Positions 1 to 10,050 of a stretch of 25,402 nucleotides of DNA are shown in pieces. The number at the start of each line of letters is the position of its first letter. Position 1 is the stretch's first letter. Below the pieces are notes generated by a model. It was not told the DNA's origin. It searched no databases and saw only the letters and a program-made list of their open reading frames with translations. A program made the position numbers and the translations under genes. The DNA is from Thermohalobaculum sp039821125 (lineage in GTDB: Bacteria; Pseudomonadota; Alphaproteobacteria; Rhodobacterales; Rhodobacteraceae): the NCBI GenBank assembly GCA_039821125.1, contig JBCBOR010000065.1:1-25402 (forward strand), given 5' to 3'.

Positions 1-50
1 ATATCGAGTGGCAGGGCGGTGGCAGGCGTCAATGGGCTGGTCTGATTCAT
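1..50 (-). CDS. murC: UDP-N-acetylmuramate--L-alanine ligase MurC, N-terminal fragment
   Basis: Only the first 16 codons and part of the next lie in the window (reading MNQTSPLTPATALPLD). The ATG at 50-48 is preceded by an AGGAG ribosome binding site. The N-terminus resembles the short, poorly conserved leader that precedes the nucleotide-binding motif in Rhodobacteraceae MurC, and murC is the gene expected directly after murG in the dcw order. MurC would add L-alanine to UDP-MurNAc in the cytoplasm. The identity rests mainly on position; the diagnostic motifs lie outside the window. The gap to murG is 30 bp, so it belongs to the same operon. Confidence 0.65.
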   Translation of the reverse strand, partial: MNQTSPLTPATALPLD

Positions 51-80
51 CGGGGTCTCCTGAGCGGTGGCGCGGACCTA

Positions 81-1175
81 TCAGGCCGGATTCGCCCCTG
101 CAAGCTCCTCGACCAGATCCGCCAGCCGTTCAGCGGCATCCGGGCGGCCCTGCGCCTTGGCGGCCTCTGCCATCTGCGCGGCGTGGGCGGGATTGGTCAG
201 AATGTGCTCGACCTGCGCGGACAGGGTCTCCGGCGAGAGCGCGTCCTCTCGCATCAGGATAGCCGCGCCTGCATCGACCAGCCCTCGGGCGTTGACCGTT
301 TGCTCGTCGCGTTTGGCGATGGCCAGCGGGATCAGGATCGAGGGTCGCCCGATGGCCGCGATGTCCGCCACCGACGACGCGCCCGAGCGGGAGATGACAA
401 GCTGCGCGGCCTCCATGCGTTCCGGGACATCTGAGAAGAACGGCTCGACCGCGGCGTCGATCCCCGCGTCTGCGTAGGTCTGCACGACCTCGTCATGGTC
501 AGCCGGACGCGCCTGATGGGCAACGGCAAGGCGCGTGCGGATCTCTTCCGGCAACGCGGCCAACGCGGCAGGCACGGTACGCGACAGGATGCTCGCCCCT
601 TGCGAGCCACCAATCACCACCACGTTCAACGGGCCACCACCTGGCGGGATGTACACGGCCCCTGCCCGTCCGGCGATGGCGGCGCGCACAGGATTGCCGA
701 TATGCACGCCCTCGACCCCTGCGGGAAGCGCCGTGGGCCACATCCCGCAGGCCATCCGGTTGACCCGTTTCGCGAAGACCTCATTGACGCGGCCAAGCAC
801 GGCGTTCTGCTCATGGACAAGACGGGGTCGCCGCAGAAGCCAGGCTGCCGACATTGCCGGGAAAGCGGGATACCCCCCGAACCCGGCGACAAAGGCGGGC
901 TGTTCGGAGCGCATGCGCAGCACGGCCGTGACCACACCCATAGCAATCTGGAACGGCGCGAGAACCTTCGACACCCCGCCGCGCGCGAATGTGCCCGCAC
1001 TGACGACCTGGCGATCCACCGCGTCGGGAAAGCCACCCGCATAGCGGGCGCCGCGCTCATCGGTGGACAATTGCACCCGCCAGCCACGGGCCAGCATCGC
1101 CTCGGCCAGCGCCTGCGCCGGGAACATGTGCCCGCCGGTGCCGCCTGCTGCAATCACCAGCAGCGGTGCGCTCAT
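81..1175 (-). CDS. murG: UDP-N-acetylglucosamine--N-acetylmuramyl-(pentapeptide) pyrophosphoryl-undecaprenol GlcNAc transferase MurG
   Basis: MurG transfers GlcNAc from UDP-GlcNAc to lipid I, making lipid II at the inner face of the cytoplasmic membrane. The 364-residue protein has the usual family length. It has the N-terminal GGTGGH loop (residues 11-16) for acceptor phosphate binding, a second glycine-rich GGSQGAS loop in the middle, and a C-terminal donor site with SRSGASSVADI and a DEQTVNA segment matching the D-x-Q-x-x-N-A pattern. There is no signal peptide, as expected for a peripheral membrane enzyme. Its start overlaps the ftsW stop by four bases (ATGA), so the two are probably translationally coupled. 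Assignment is secure. Confidence 0.96.
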   Translation of the reverse strand: MSAPLLVIAAGGTGGHMFPAQALAEAMLARGWRVQLSTDERGARYAGGFPDAVDRQVVSAGTFARGGVSKVLAPFQIAMGVVTAVLRMRSEQPAFVAGFGGYPAFPAMSAAWLLRRPRLVHEQNAVLGRVNEVFAKRVNRMACGMWPTALPAGVEGVHIGNPVRAAIAGRAGAVYIPPGGGPLNVVVIGGSQGASILSRTVPAALAALPEEIRTRLAVAHQARPADHDEVVQTYADAGIDAAVEPFFSDVPERMEAAQLVISRSGASSVADIAAIGRPSILIPLAIAKRDEQTVNARGLVDAGAAILMREDALSPETLSAQVEHILTNPAHAAQMAEAAKAQGRPDAAERLADLVEELAGANPA

Positions 1176-2335
1176 CCGCCAAACCTTGTGTCCAGCGTCA
1201 GGTCATGTGCGCGCTTGCGTGTCAGAGCCAGCAACACACCGGCCAGCAAAGCTGCCGCCAGCATGGATGACCCCCCGTATGAGATGAAAGGCAGCGTCAT
1301 CCCCTTGGCCGGCAACAGCCGGATCGCCACCGAGAAGTTCACGAAAGCCTGCAGGCCGAGCAGGATCGCCATTCCCGTCCCGGCAAGCCGAATGAAATCA
1401 TTGCGCTCCTCGACCAGCCGGGACATCGCCCGGACCGTGATATAGAGATAGAGCGCAACAAGGCAGAGGGTCAGGACGAGGCCGAACTCTTCGGCAGCCA
1501 CCGCGATTATGAAGTCAGTATGGGCGTCGGGCAGCGCCCATTTCACCTGTCCCTGCGCGGCACCGACACCGAACAGCCCACCTTCGCGGATTGCCGACTG
1601 CGCATAGGCCAACTGCGTGTGCGGGTCGACCCCGCCTTGCAGGTACGCGTCGATACGGCGGGCGAGGTGTTCGGAGTTCATGTAGGCAAACGTCCCCACC
1701 GCCCCGATCCCGGCCGTCAGCCCAACCAGCAGATAGATCGGCGCGCCGGAGACGAACAGCATCGCCGCCCAGACGCTGAGCAATAGCATCGCCTGACCAA
1801 AGTCCGGCTGCCGTGCCAGGACAAACGCGAGCCCGATCGCCAGCATTGCCGAGATCACCCGCCCCGGCGGGCCATGCGGTTGCATCGCACCTGCCATCAG
1901 CCAGGCCGCGGTGAGCACGAAAGCGGGTTTGAGAAATTCGGACGGCTGCAGCGATATGAACCCGAGCGAGTACCACCGCGTTGCACCCTTGCCGAAATCT
2001 GTCCCCAGCCAGGGCAGCAGCAGCGTCGCAATCGCCGCCCCGATAAACAACAGGATGCCGAGCCGACGGATCGCCGTCATGTTCGCCATCGACAGCACGA
2101 TCACCGCGACCAGCGCAACGCCTGCGAAGACCGCATGGCGCACGACGTAGTGATAGGTCCAGAGGTCGTTCTTCTCGGCCAGCGGCGGCGAGGCGGCGAG
2201 CCCCAGCACCATGCCGGTTGCAAACAGCACGAGCAGAGCGCCCAGCGTCCAGCGGTCGACCGAGTGCCACCAGTTGCCGATCACCGACCCTTCGGGCCGC
2301 TGCATCATCATCGCGCGGAATGTCAGTTCGGTCAC
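1172..2335 (-). CDS. ftsW: Septal peptidoglycan glycosyltransferase FtsW (SEDS family)
   Basis: FtsW is the polytopic SEDS glycosyltransferase that polymerises lipid II at the division septum together with FtsI. The 387-residue product is hydrophobic with about ten membrane spans. It carries the FtsW/RodA/SpoVE signature at residues 333-356, beginning NFSVAIRLLP and ending ISYGGSS, and the conserved PDAHTDF loop at about 269-275 where the SEDS active-site acidic residue sits. Position between murD and murG is canonical and separates it from RodA, which usually sits with pbp2. It overlaps murD upstream and murG downstream by four bases each. Confidence 0.95.
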   Translation of the reverse strand: MTELTFRAMMMQRPEGSVIGNWWHSVDRWTLGALLVLFATGMVLGLAASPPLAEKNDLWTYHYVVRHAVFAGVALVAVIVLSMANMTAIRRLGILLFIGAAIATLLLPWLGTDFGKGATRWYSLGFISLQPSEFLKPAFVLTAAWLMAGAMQPHGPPGRVISAMLAIGLAFVLARQPDFGQAMLLLSVWAAMLFVSGAPIYLLVGLTAGIGAVGTFAYMNSEHLARRIDAYLQGGVDPHTQLAYAQSAIREGGLFGVGAAQGQVKWALPDAHTDFIIAVAAEEFGLVLTLCLVALYLYITVRAMSRLVEERNDFIRLAGTGMAILLGLQAFVNFSVAIRLLPAKGMTLPFISYGGSSMLAAALLAGVLLALTRKRAHDLTLDTRFGG

Positions 2336-3741
2336 GGGCTGGCCTCCTGATCCCTTTCGGTCGGATCGAGATGCGGGGCGACGAGGGCACGGAACGCATC
2401 GCCGCGCGCCTCGAAGCTGGGAAACTGGTCGAAACTGGCCGAAGCCGGGGAGAGCAGGATCACGTCGCCGTCCTCCGCCTCGTCCAATGCGGAGCGTGTC
2501 GCCGTTTCGAGATCGCCCGAGATCACATGCGGCGTCTCGCCGAGTGTTGCCGCAAAAGCCGCGGCCGACTCTCCGATCAGATATGCCTTGGCGATCCGGT
2601 CGAATAGAGGCTGGAGCGGCGCGATCCCGCCTTCCTTGGGCAGGCCCCCTGCAATCCAGCGGATACGGTCATAACTGAGCAGTGCCTTCTCCGCCGCATC
2701 GGCATTCGTCGCCTTCGAGTCGTTGATCACCGGAATACCGCGCACGGTGCCAAGCCGCTCCATCCGATGCGCGAGACCGGGGAAGCTCAGCAGCCCCGTC
2801 TCGATCTGACGCGGTGCGACACCAACCGCCCGGCAGGCCGCATAGGCGGCGCAAGCATTCTGGTGATTGTGCGCGCCCACCAGTGCTGGCGAATCGCGCA
2901 GGTCAATCGCCGCGATCTGCTTGCCGCGCCATTCGGTCAGGTGGTTCTTGTTCATGAAGACCGTGCGCGTCTCGCCGCGCAGTCGGATCTTGGCCGAGAT
3001 CGTCACCGGCGCATCGAGGATCGAGGCGAGGTACCGCCCTTCGGGCTCGTCCACACCGATGATTGCCTGCTCCGGGGCACCGGCTTCGAACAGCCGCCGT
3101 TTCGCCGCGAAGTATCCACCGATGCCGCCGTGCCTGTCGAGATGATCGGGCGAGAGGTTCAGGAACACCGCCACGTCGGGCGCCAACGTGCGCGCCAGTT
3201 CCGTCTGATAGGAGGACAGCTCCAGCACGATGATCTCACGTGGACCGGGCAGGTCGAGATCCAGCACCCCCCGCCCGATATTGCCGCCCATCTGCGTGTG
3301 CCGCCCGGCGGCGTCGAGCACATGGTGGATCAGCGCGGTGGTGGTGGATTTACCGTTAGACCCCGTGACCGCGATGATCTTCGGCTCTGGGCCATCATCG
3401 TCAGGCTCGTAGTCGGCCATGGCCCGAAAGAACAGCCCGACATCATTGTCGACGGGGATGGCGTTCTCCTGTGCCAGCACGACCGCCCGGTGCGGTTCGG
3501 GATAGAGATGCGGGATCCCCGGCGAGACGATCAGGGCATCCAGCCCCTCGGCTTCGCGCGGGCGATGGATCTCGGCAATCTCGAACTCCTCAGCGGCGGC
3601 GGCTTCGCGCGCAGTCTCACTGTCATCCCAACAGACGGGCGTGGCCTCCCCCGCCGCCAGCGCCCGCGCTGTGGCCAGACCCGATCGACCGAGACCGAGC
3701 ACCCCGACCCGCTGGCCTGCATATGCGTGGATAGGGATCAT
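2332..3741 (-). CDS. murD: UDP-N-acetylmuramoyl-L-alanine--D-glutamate ligase MurD
   Basis: MurD adds D-glutamate to UDP-MurNAc-L-Ala in the cytoplasm, using ATP. From the ATG at 3741 the protein is 469 residues. It has an N-terminal Rossmann-type LGLGRSGLA loop (about 15-23), the Mur ligase ATP loop TGSNGKST (126-133), and later conserved Mur ligase segments including NLSPDHLDRHG and HNHQNACAA. A longer TTG start at 3783 is possible, but it would add 14 residues translated from an intergenic repeat hairpin, so the ATG is preferred even though its ribosome binding site is weak. This is the one gene in the cluster separated from its upstream neighbour (mraY) by a large gap of 133 bp. Confidence 0.95.
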   Translation of the reverse strand: MIPIHAYAGQRVGVLGLGRSGLATARALAAGEATPVCWDDSETAREAAAAEEFEIAEIHRPREAEGLDALIVSPGIPHLYPEPHRAVVLAQENAIPVDNDVGLFFRAMADYEPDDDGPEPKIIAVTGSNGKSTTTALIHHVLDAAGRHTQMGGNIGRGVLDLDLPGPREIIVLELSSYQTELARTLAPDVAVFLNLSPDHLDRHGGIGGYFAAKRRLFEAGAPEQAIIGVDEPEGRYLASILDAPVTISAKIRLRGETRTVFMNKNHLTEWRGKQIAAIDLRDSPALVGAHNHQNACAAYAACRAVGVAPRQIETGLLSFPGLAHRMERLGTVRGIPVINDSKATNADAAEKALLSYDRIRWIAGGLPKEGGIAPLQPLFDRIAKAYLIGESAAAFAATLGETPHVISGDLETATRSALDEAEDGDVILLSPASASFDQFPSFEARGDAFRALVAPHLDPTERDQEASP

Positions 3742-3764
3742 TGGGTGAGGCCCAGCGGGCCGCG

Positions 3765-3812
3765 TTGGAGGCTCTGCCTCCAAACCTCCGCGGTATTTCC
3801 GGCAAGATGAAA
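3765..3812. repeat. Family-type intergenic hairpin repeat between mraY and murD
   Basis: A perfect 8-bp inverted repeat (TTGGAGGC, TCT loop, GCCTCCAA; 3765-3783) is followed by CCTCCGCGGTATTT and GGCAAGATGAAA. This hairpin plus GTATTT...GCAAGATGAA layout resembles a short intergenic motif I recall as common in Rhodobacteraceae genomes; its function is not known to me. It accounts for much of the only large gap inside the otherwise compact dcw operon. I see one copy in this window. Recognition is from memory, not from a search. Confidence 0.55.
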
Positions 3813-3874
3813 AGCAGAGCGCAGAATGGCGGTCGCGTCGACCTGTGGCCGGGATATGTCGCGCGGTTCTGGGG

Positions 3875-4957
3875 TCATCTCAGCTTCAGGCTCGCGAGGC
3901 CAATCAGCGCCAGGATCACGGCGATGATCCAGAAGCGGATGACGACGGTCGGCTCGGCCCAGCCTTTCTTTTCGAAGTGGTGGTGGATCGGTGCCATGCG
4001 GAAGACGCGCTTGCCGGTCAGTTTGAACGAGGCGACCTGGACGATCACGCTGACGGCCTCGAGCACGAAGAGACCGCCGATCACGGCCCAGACGATCTCG
4101 TGCTTGGTGGCGACGGCGATGGTGCCGAGGCAGCCGCCCAAGGCCAGCGAGCCCGTGTCGCCCATGAACACCATGGCGGGCGGCGCATTGTACCAAAGAA
4201 ACCCCAACCCCGCGCCGATGATCGCCGCGGTGATCACCGCGATCTCGCCCGTGCCTGGGATATAGTGGACCTGCAGATACTCGGTAAAGTCCGAGCGCCC
4301 GACCACATAGGCGATGATCCCGAGCGAGCCTGCCGCGATCATCACCGGCATGATCGCCAGGCCGTCGAGCCCGTCGGTCAGGTTGACCGCATTGGCGGAC
4401 CCGACGATGACCAGCATGGCGAACGGCATAAACAGGATCCCGACCGAGACCAGCGTGTCCTTCAGCACGGGCATGGCGATCGCGTTCTGCAGGGCATCAG
4501 GCTGGTAGGACATCAGCACCCAGCTCGCGACCAGCGCGATCACGAAGCCGATGATCAGGCGGAGCGTGCCGGACAGGCCCTTGTTGTCGGACTTCTTGAC
4601 CTTCTTGAAATCGTCCGCGAACCCGATCAGGCCGAAGCCCAGCGTCACAGCGGTCACCGACAGAACGAAGGGATTGTCCAGCTTCGCCCAGAAAAGGATC
4701 GAGACCATCAGTGCGCCCAGGATCAAGACCCCCCCCATCGTGGGTGTCCCCGCCTTGGTCTGGTGCGTCTCGGGCGCTTCCTCGTAGATCGGTTGCGCAC
4801 CGCCCATCACGCGCAGCTTGTTAATCAGCGGGCGCCCGAACAGGAACGCGAAGACCAGCGCGGTGAAGAACGCGCCGCCCGCCCGGAAGGTGATGTACCG
4901 AAAGAGGTTGAAGACATCACCGCCATCGCTGAGCGGCGTGAGAAGATGATACAGCAT
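3875..4957 (-). CDS. mraY: Phospho-N-acetylmuramoyl-pentapeptide-transferase MraY
   Basis: MraY transfers phospho-MurNAc-pentapeptide from UDP to undecaprenyl phosphate, forming lipid I. The 360-residue product (ATG at 4957, MLYHLLTPL) has the normal family length with about ten membrane segments. Diagnostic motifs are the magnesium-binding aspartate pair in GFADDFKK (D115-D116), the NLTDGLDG loop, the early HQTKAGTPTMGG segment, and the APIHHHFEKKGW histidine motif near the C-terminus. A longer in-frame reading upstream to 4999 runs into murF and is rejected, because the ATG lies one base after the murF stop, matching the coupling elsewhere in the operon. Confidence 0.96.
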   Translation of the reverse strand: MLYHLLTPLSDGGDVFNLFRYITFRAGGAFFTALVFAFLFGRPLINKLRVMGGAQPIYEEAPETHQTKAGTPTMGGVLILGALMVSILFWAKLDNPFVLSVTAVTLGFGLIGFADDFKKVKKSDNKGLSGTLRLIIGFVIALVASWVLMSYQPDALQNAIAMPVLKDTLVSVGILFMPFAMLVIVGSANAVNLTDGLDGLAIMPVMIAAGSLGIIAYVVGRSDFTEYLQVHYIPGTGEIAVITAAIIGAGLGFLWYNAPPAMVFMGDTGSLALGGCLGTIAVATKHEIVWAVIGGLFVLEAVSVIVQVASFKLTGKRVFRMAPIHHHFEKKGWAEPTVVIRFWIIAVILALIGLASLKLR

Positions 4958-4958
4958 G

Positions 4959-6364
<1,406 letters not shown>

Positions 6365-6368
<4 letters not shown>

Positions 6369-7885
6369 CGGCCCGAGCCCAGCTGAACCTCGATCCCGTC
6401 CAGAGCCGTCACTGCGGCGCGCGCCTGCTCGACATCGTCGAAGGGGATCACATGGGTGCCGACATCCTGGCCTTGCTCGTGGCCCTTGCCCGCGATCAGC
6501 AGGCAGTCGCCCGGATCCTTCAGCGCATCGATCCCGGCCAGAATCGCAGCGGCGCGGTCGCCGATTTCGTCCGCCTCCGGGCAACCGGATTTCACCGCCG
6601 CACGGATCAGCGCCGGATCTTCGGTGCGGGGATTATCATCGGTCACGATCACAGCATCGGCATGGTCTGCCATGGCTTTGCCCATCAGCGGACGCTTGCC
6701 GGGGTCGCGGTCACCGCCTGCGCCGCCAACCACAACGAGACGCCCCTGACAATGAGGCCGCAGGGCCTGGATCGCTGTGGCCAACGCATCCGGCGTATGG
6801 GCGTAATCGACATAGACCGCCGCGCCGTTCTCCCGGGTTGTGGCCAGCTCCATTCGCCCGCGCACACCGCTCAGCGACGGTAACGCGGCAAACACGGCCT
6901 CGGGCGTCTCTCCCGTGGCTATGGCAAGACCCGCTGCGGCCAGGACGTTCTCGACCTGGAAAGACCCGATCAGCGACAGGGTCGAGCGATGCGCCTCACC
7001 GCCATAGTTGAAGAGGATGTCTTGCCCCGTGCCGTGAAACCGTTGTGCTTCCAGACGCAGATCGGCGGCTTCATCGCGCCCGTATGACAGCACCGGATGT
7101 CCGTGGCCGAGCGAGACGCACCGTGCCAGCGCGTAGACCGGATCATCCGTGTTCAGAACCGCCGTGGCCCCGTCCGTCAGGACCTGAGTGAACAGCCGCA
7201 GCTTGGCCCCGACATAATCGTCGTGATCCTTGTGATAATCGAGGTGATCGCGGGTGATGTTCGTCAGTGCCGCAGCCGACAGGCGGACCCCGTCCAGCCG
7301 GTACTGCGCAAGGCCATGCGAGGATGCCTCCATCGCCGCATGAGTGCAGCCCTTGTCCGCCAACCGCGCCAACAGCGCATGAAGGGTCACCGGTTCAGGC
7401 GTGGTCATGGCCAACGGTTCGGCGAAGCCCTCGCCCTCGACCCCCGTGGTACCGAAGGCGGCGGCGGCACGGCCGCAGGCTTCCCAGATCTGGCGGGTGA
7501 AATGCGCGACAGACGTCTTGCCGTTGGTCCCAGTAACCGCCGTCACCGTTGCAGGCTGGCGTTCGTGAAACGCCGCAGCCAGACGCGCGAGTTCCGCCCG
7601 GGGCCGATCGGTCAGGAAGAACGGCACCGGCAGATCGCCAATATCGGTGCGCGCCGTCTCCAGCCCTTCCGGCGTGATTACAACAGCAGCACAGCGCTGG
7701 CGCACGGCGTACTGGGCGAACGAGGCACCATCCAGCTTCAGCCCGGGAATGGCGACGAAGACGAACCCGTCCTTCACCTCGCGGCTGTCGACTGCGATCC
7801 CGGTAACGGGTGTCTCAGGATCCGGCGCCGCCCCGGCATGGGGCAGATCGGTCAGGCCCAGACTGCCGAGGGTCGCGCCTGCCAT
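6365..7885 (-). CDS. murE: UDP-N-acetylmuramoyl-L-alanyl-D-glutamate--2,6-diaminopimelate ligase MurE
   Basis: MurE adds the third stem-peptide residue. The 506-residue protein has the ATP loop TGTNGKTS (118-125), the carbamylated-lysine segment YVGAKLRLF (K228), YAHTPDAL, and DDNPRTEDP. The DNPR sequence (417-420) is the specificity motif of meso-diaminopimelate-adding MurE enzymes rather than the lysine-adding type, so this organism should make Gram-negative type peptidoglycan with meso-DAP. The start codon follows the ftsI stop without a gap, and the stop overlaps the murF start. Assignment and specificity are both well supported by visible motifs. Confidence 0.96.
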
Positions 7886-9592
7886 CTACTGCAACCTCGC
7901 ATCCAGGGTCTCGACCTCGTCATCCGTCAGCATCAGCCGCGGTCGCATATCCAGAATGGGTGCCACCCGGGCGATGATATCCGCCGCCACCGGCACCGCC
8001 GTGCGCCCCGCCGAGCGCACCGGCTTGGGACCCGAGCGATCCGTCGGCTCGTCCAGCGAGATGATCAGAACATATTCCGGCTCGGTGGTCGGGAACACCG
8101 CCGCAAAGGTCGAGATCACCCGGTCCGAGAAGTAACCACCGCCGGGGCGCACCTTCTCGGCCGTCCCGGTCTTGCCGCCGATCTCATAGCCCGGCAGATC
8201 GGTGCGCCGCGCCGTACCGCGCACCACAACCTGGCGCATCACCTCGAGCATCCGCTTGGACGTTGCGGAGGAGAACACCCGTTTGCCGGGCTTGTCAGGC
8301 TCAGTCCCCCCGGCAATCAGCGTCGGATGCACCCGTCGCCCATCGTTGGCGAGCGTCGCGAACGCCGCCGCCAGATGCACGGGCGAGGCCGCCAGCCCAT
8401 GGCCGAAGGAGATCGTCATGGACGACAGATCCGTCCAGCGTTCCGGCAGGAGGGGTTTCGCACGGGCCGCTTCGGACAGTTCCAGACCACTCGGATCGAA
8501 GAACCCCAGCTTGCGCAGATAGTCCTTGAAACGGCGGGTGCCAATCATCATCGACAGCCGCGCCGAGCCGACATTCGAGGATTTGACCACGATCTCCTCG
8601 ACCGACATCTGCTTTGGCATCCGGTAGAAGTCGCGGATGTTGTGCCGCCCGTATTTCAGCGCGGGCGGGGTCTTCACCAGGGTCGCGTCATTGGCAACGC
8701 CGGTCTCCAGCGCCATGGCGGCGGTCAAGACCTTGAACGTGGACCCCAGCTCGTACCGCCCCTGCGCCACGCGATTGAAACGGGGGTTCAGTTCGGCAGC
8801 GCCCCGGAACCCCTCGGGCCGGTCGTTCGGGTCGAAATCCGGCAGAGACGCCAGCGCGACGATTTCGCCGGTCTTGACCTTCATCAGAACCGCCGAGGCG
8901 CCCTTGGCCGTGAACCGCTCGATCCCCGCGGCCATGGCCTGTCGCATCGCCGCCTGCGCCGTGATGTCGATCGACAGGCGCAGCGGTTCGGCGGCCTTGG
9001 CCGGATCGCGCAGCCGGGCATCGAAGTGCTTCTCGATCCCGGCAGAGCCAACAAACTCGGCGAACCGCACGCCCTCGCGCTCGGCCTTGACCCCGCCGAC
9101 GATGTGCCCCGCGGTGCGGCCTGCCGGATAGATCCGGATCTCGCGCGCCCCGAAATGCAGGCCGGGATAGCCAAGTTCATGCACGGCCTGCCGCTCGCGC
9201 GGGCTGACCGGGCGCTTGATCCAGACAAAGCGGCGCTTGCCCGTCAGCTTCTTGATCAGATCGTCCCGATCCATCGACGGAAACACGCCCGACAGCGCAT
9301 CGGCGACCAGCACCGGGTCCTTCATCTCGTGCGGATGGGCATAGAGCGACCAGCCCGGCAGGTTCGCGGCCAGAAGCTGCCCGTTGCGATCCACGATGTC
9401 GCCGCGCACCGGCCGCCCGGCATCGCCCGAGCGCGCCAGCGTCGGCTCGACCGGATCGGTCAGCGCCAGAACGCCCATGCGCAGACCCACAGCGGCATAG
9501 CAGACGCAGATCACCACCATCAGCAGGATCAGACGCATATCGCCCCGGACCGCCGTCCGGCCCCGCGACTGGGATGTGGCGAAATCCGTCAT
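7886..9592 (-). CDS. ftsI: Septal peptidoglycan transpeptidase FtsI (PBP3)
   Basis: FtsI crosslinks septal peptidoglycan and works with FtsW. From the preferred ATG at 9592 it is 568 residues: a short cytoplasmic tail, one membrane anchor at about residues 20-40, a pedestal domain containing RPVRGDIVDRNG, and a penicillin-binding transpeptidase domain with STFK (284-287, catalytic serine), SSN (338-340) and KTG (474-476). The 9592 start overlaps the ftsL stop as ATGA and has GGAG six bases upstream. An ATG at 9604 would add four residues but lacks a ribosome binding site. As a class B PBP it lacks a glycosyltransferase domain. Confidence 0.95.
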   Translation of the reverse strand: MTDFATSQSRGRTAVRGDMRLILLMVVICVCYAAVGLRMGVLALTDPVEPTLARSGDAGRPVRGDIVDRNGQLLAANLPGWSLYAHPHEMKDPVLVADALSGVFPSMDRDDLIKKLTGKRRFVWIKRPVSPRERQAVHELGYPGLHFGAREIRIYPAGRTAGHIVGGVKAEREGVRFAEFVGSAGIEKHFDARLRDPAKAAEPLRLSIDITAQAAMRQAMAAGIERFTAKGASAVLMKVKTGEIVALASLPDFDPNDRPEGFRGAAELNPRFNRVAQGRYELGSTFKVLTAAMALETGVANDATLVKTPPALKYGRHNIRDFYRMPKQMSVEEIVVKSSNVGSARLSMMIGTRRFKDYLRKLGFFDPSGLELSEAARAKPLLPERWTDLSSMTISFGHGLAASPVHLAAAFATLANDGRRVHPTLIAGGTEPDKPGKRVFSSATSKRMLEVMRQVVVRGTARRTDLPGYEIGGKTGTAEKVRPGGGYFSDRVISTFAAVFPTTEPEYVLIISLDEPTDRSGPKPVRSAGRTAVPVAADIIARVAPILDMRPRLMLTDDEVETLDARLQ

Positions 9593-10050
9593 TCGCTGCT
9601 CCATGCAGCGGTGACAGCCCGCGCCGCGGCCCGGTCGCGCCCGACAGCCGAGGCGCCAGAGGGTGCTGCACCGGGCACCGGACGGGCCACCGGCACCGGG
9701 ATTCCGCCGACACGGGGATAGACGCTGGTGTAGACTTCCTCGTTCTGCCGCTCTTCCAGTGTTTTCGGCGGGAACGGCACAGCAGCCGATATCCCGAACG
9801 CGCCCGGCACCATCGGCACCAGGTGCAGATGATCATTGTGTTCGCCGACCAGTCTCGATAGCCGATCCGGCGCGTTCAGATAGGCCCATTCAACCTTCAG
9901 CACACGCAGCGCCTCACGTTCGGCGGCGATCTCCGAGCGCAGGGTCGAGACCCGCTCGATCGCGGCCTTGGTGTTGTAGTTTACGTTGTACGCCCAGCCG
10001 GCGATGGCGATGATCGACAGCATCAGCAAAGCGATCCCGTGGCGGGTCAT
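9589..10050 (-). CDS. ftsL: Cell division protein FtsL
   Basis: This 153-residue bitopic protein has a single N-terminal membrane span (about residues 5-21, ALLMLSIIAIAGWAY) and then a predicted coiled coil (about 28-58) with the conserved EWAYLNAPDRLSRL segment typical of alphaproteobacterial FtsL. FtsL bridges FtsB/FtsQ to FtsW/FtsI in the divisome. The C-terminal part from about residue 95 is proline- and alanine-rich and probably disordered. FtsL is poorly conserved in sequence, so the call relies on size, topology, the LNAPDRL segment and position between rsmH and ftsI. Both ends overlap neighbouring genes by four bases. Confidence 0.9.
   Translation of the reverse strand: MTRHGIALLMLSIIAIAGWAYNVNYNTKAAIERVSTLRSEIAAEREALRVLKVEWAYLNAPDRLSRLVGEHNDHLHLVPMVPGAFGISAAVPFPPKTLEERQNEEVYTSVYPRVGGIPVPVARPVPGAAPSGASAVGRDRAAARAVTAAWSSE

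Noticed and set aside
3742..3783. N-terminal extension of MurD from a TTG codon
   Set aside because: The extension would be encoded by the repeat hairpin and adds proline-rich residues before the normal MurD N-terminus.
7097..9721. A very long open frame (over 870 codons) on the plus strand opposite murE and ftsI
   Set aside because: It is arginine-, glutamine- and histidine-rich without recognisable motifs and lies exactly opposite well-supported genes; this is the usual antisense shadow of high-GC coding DNA.
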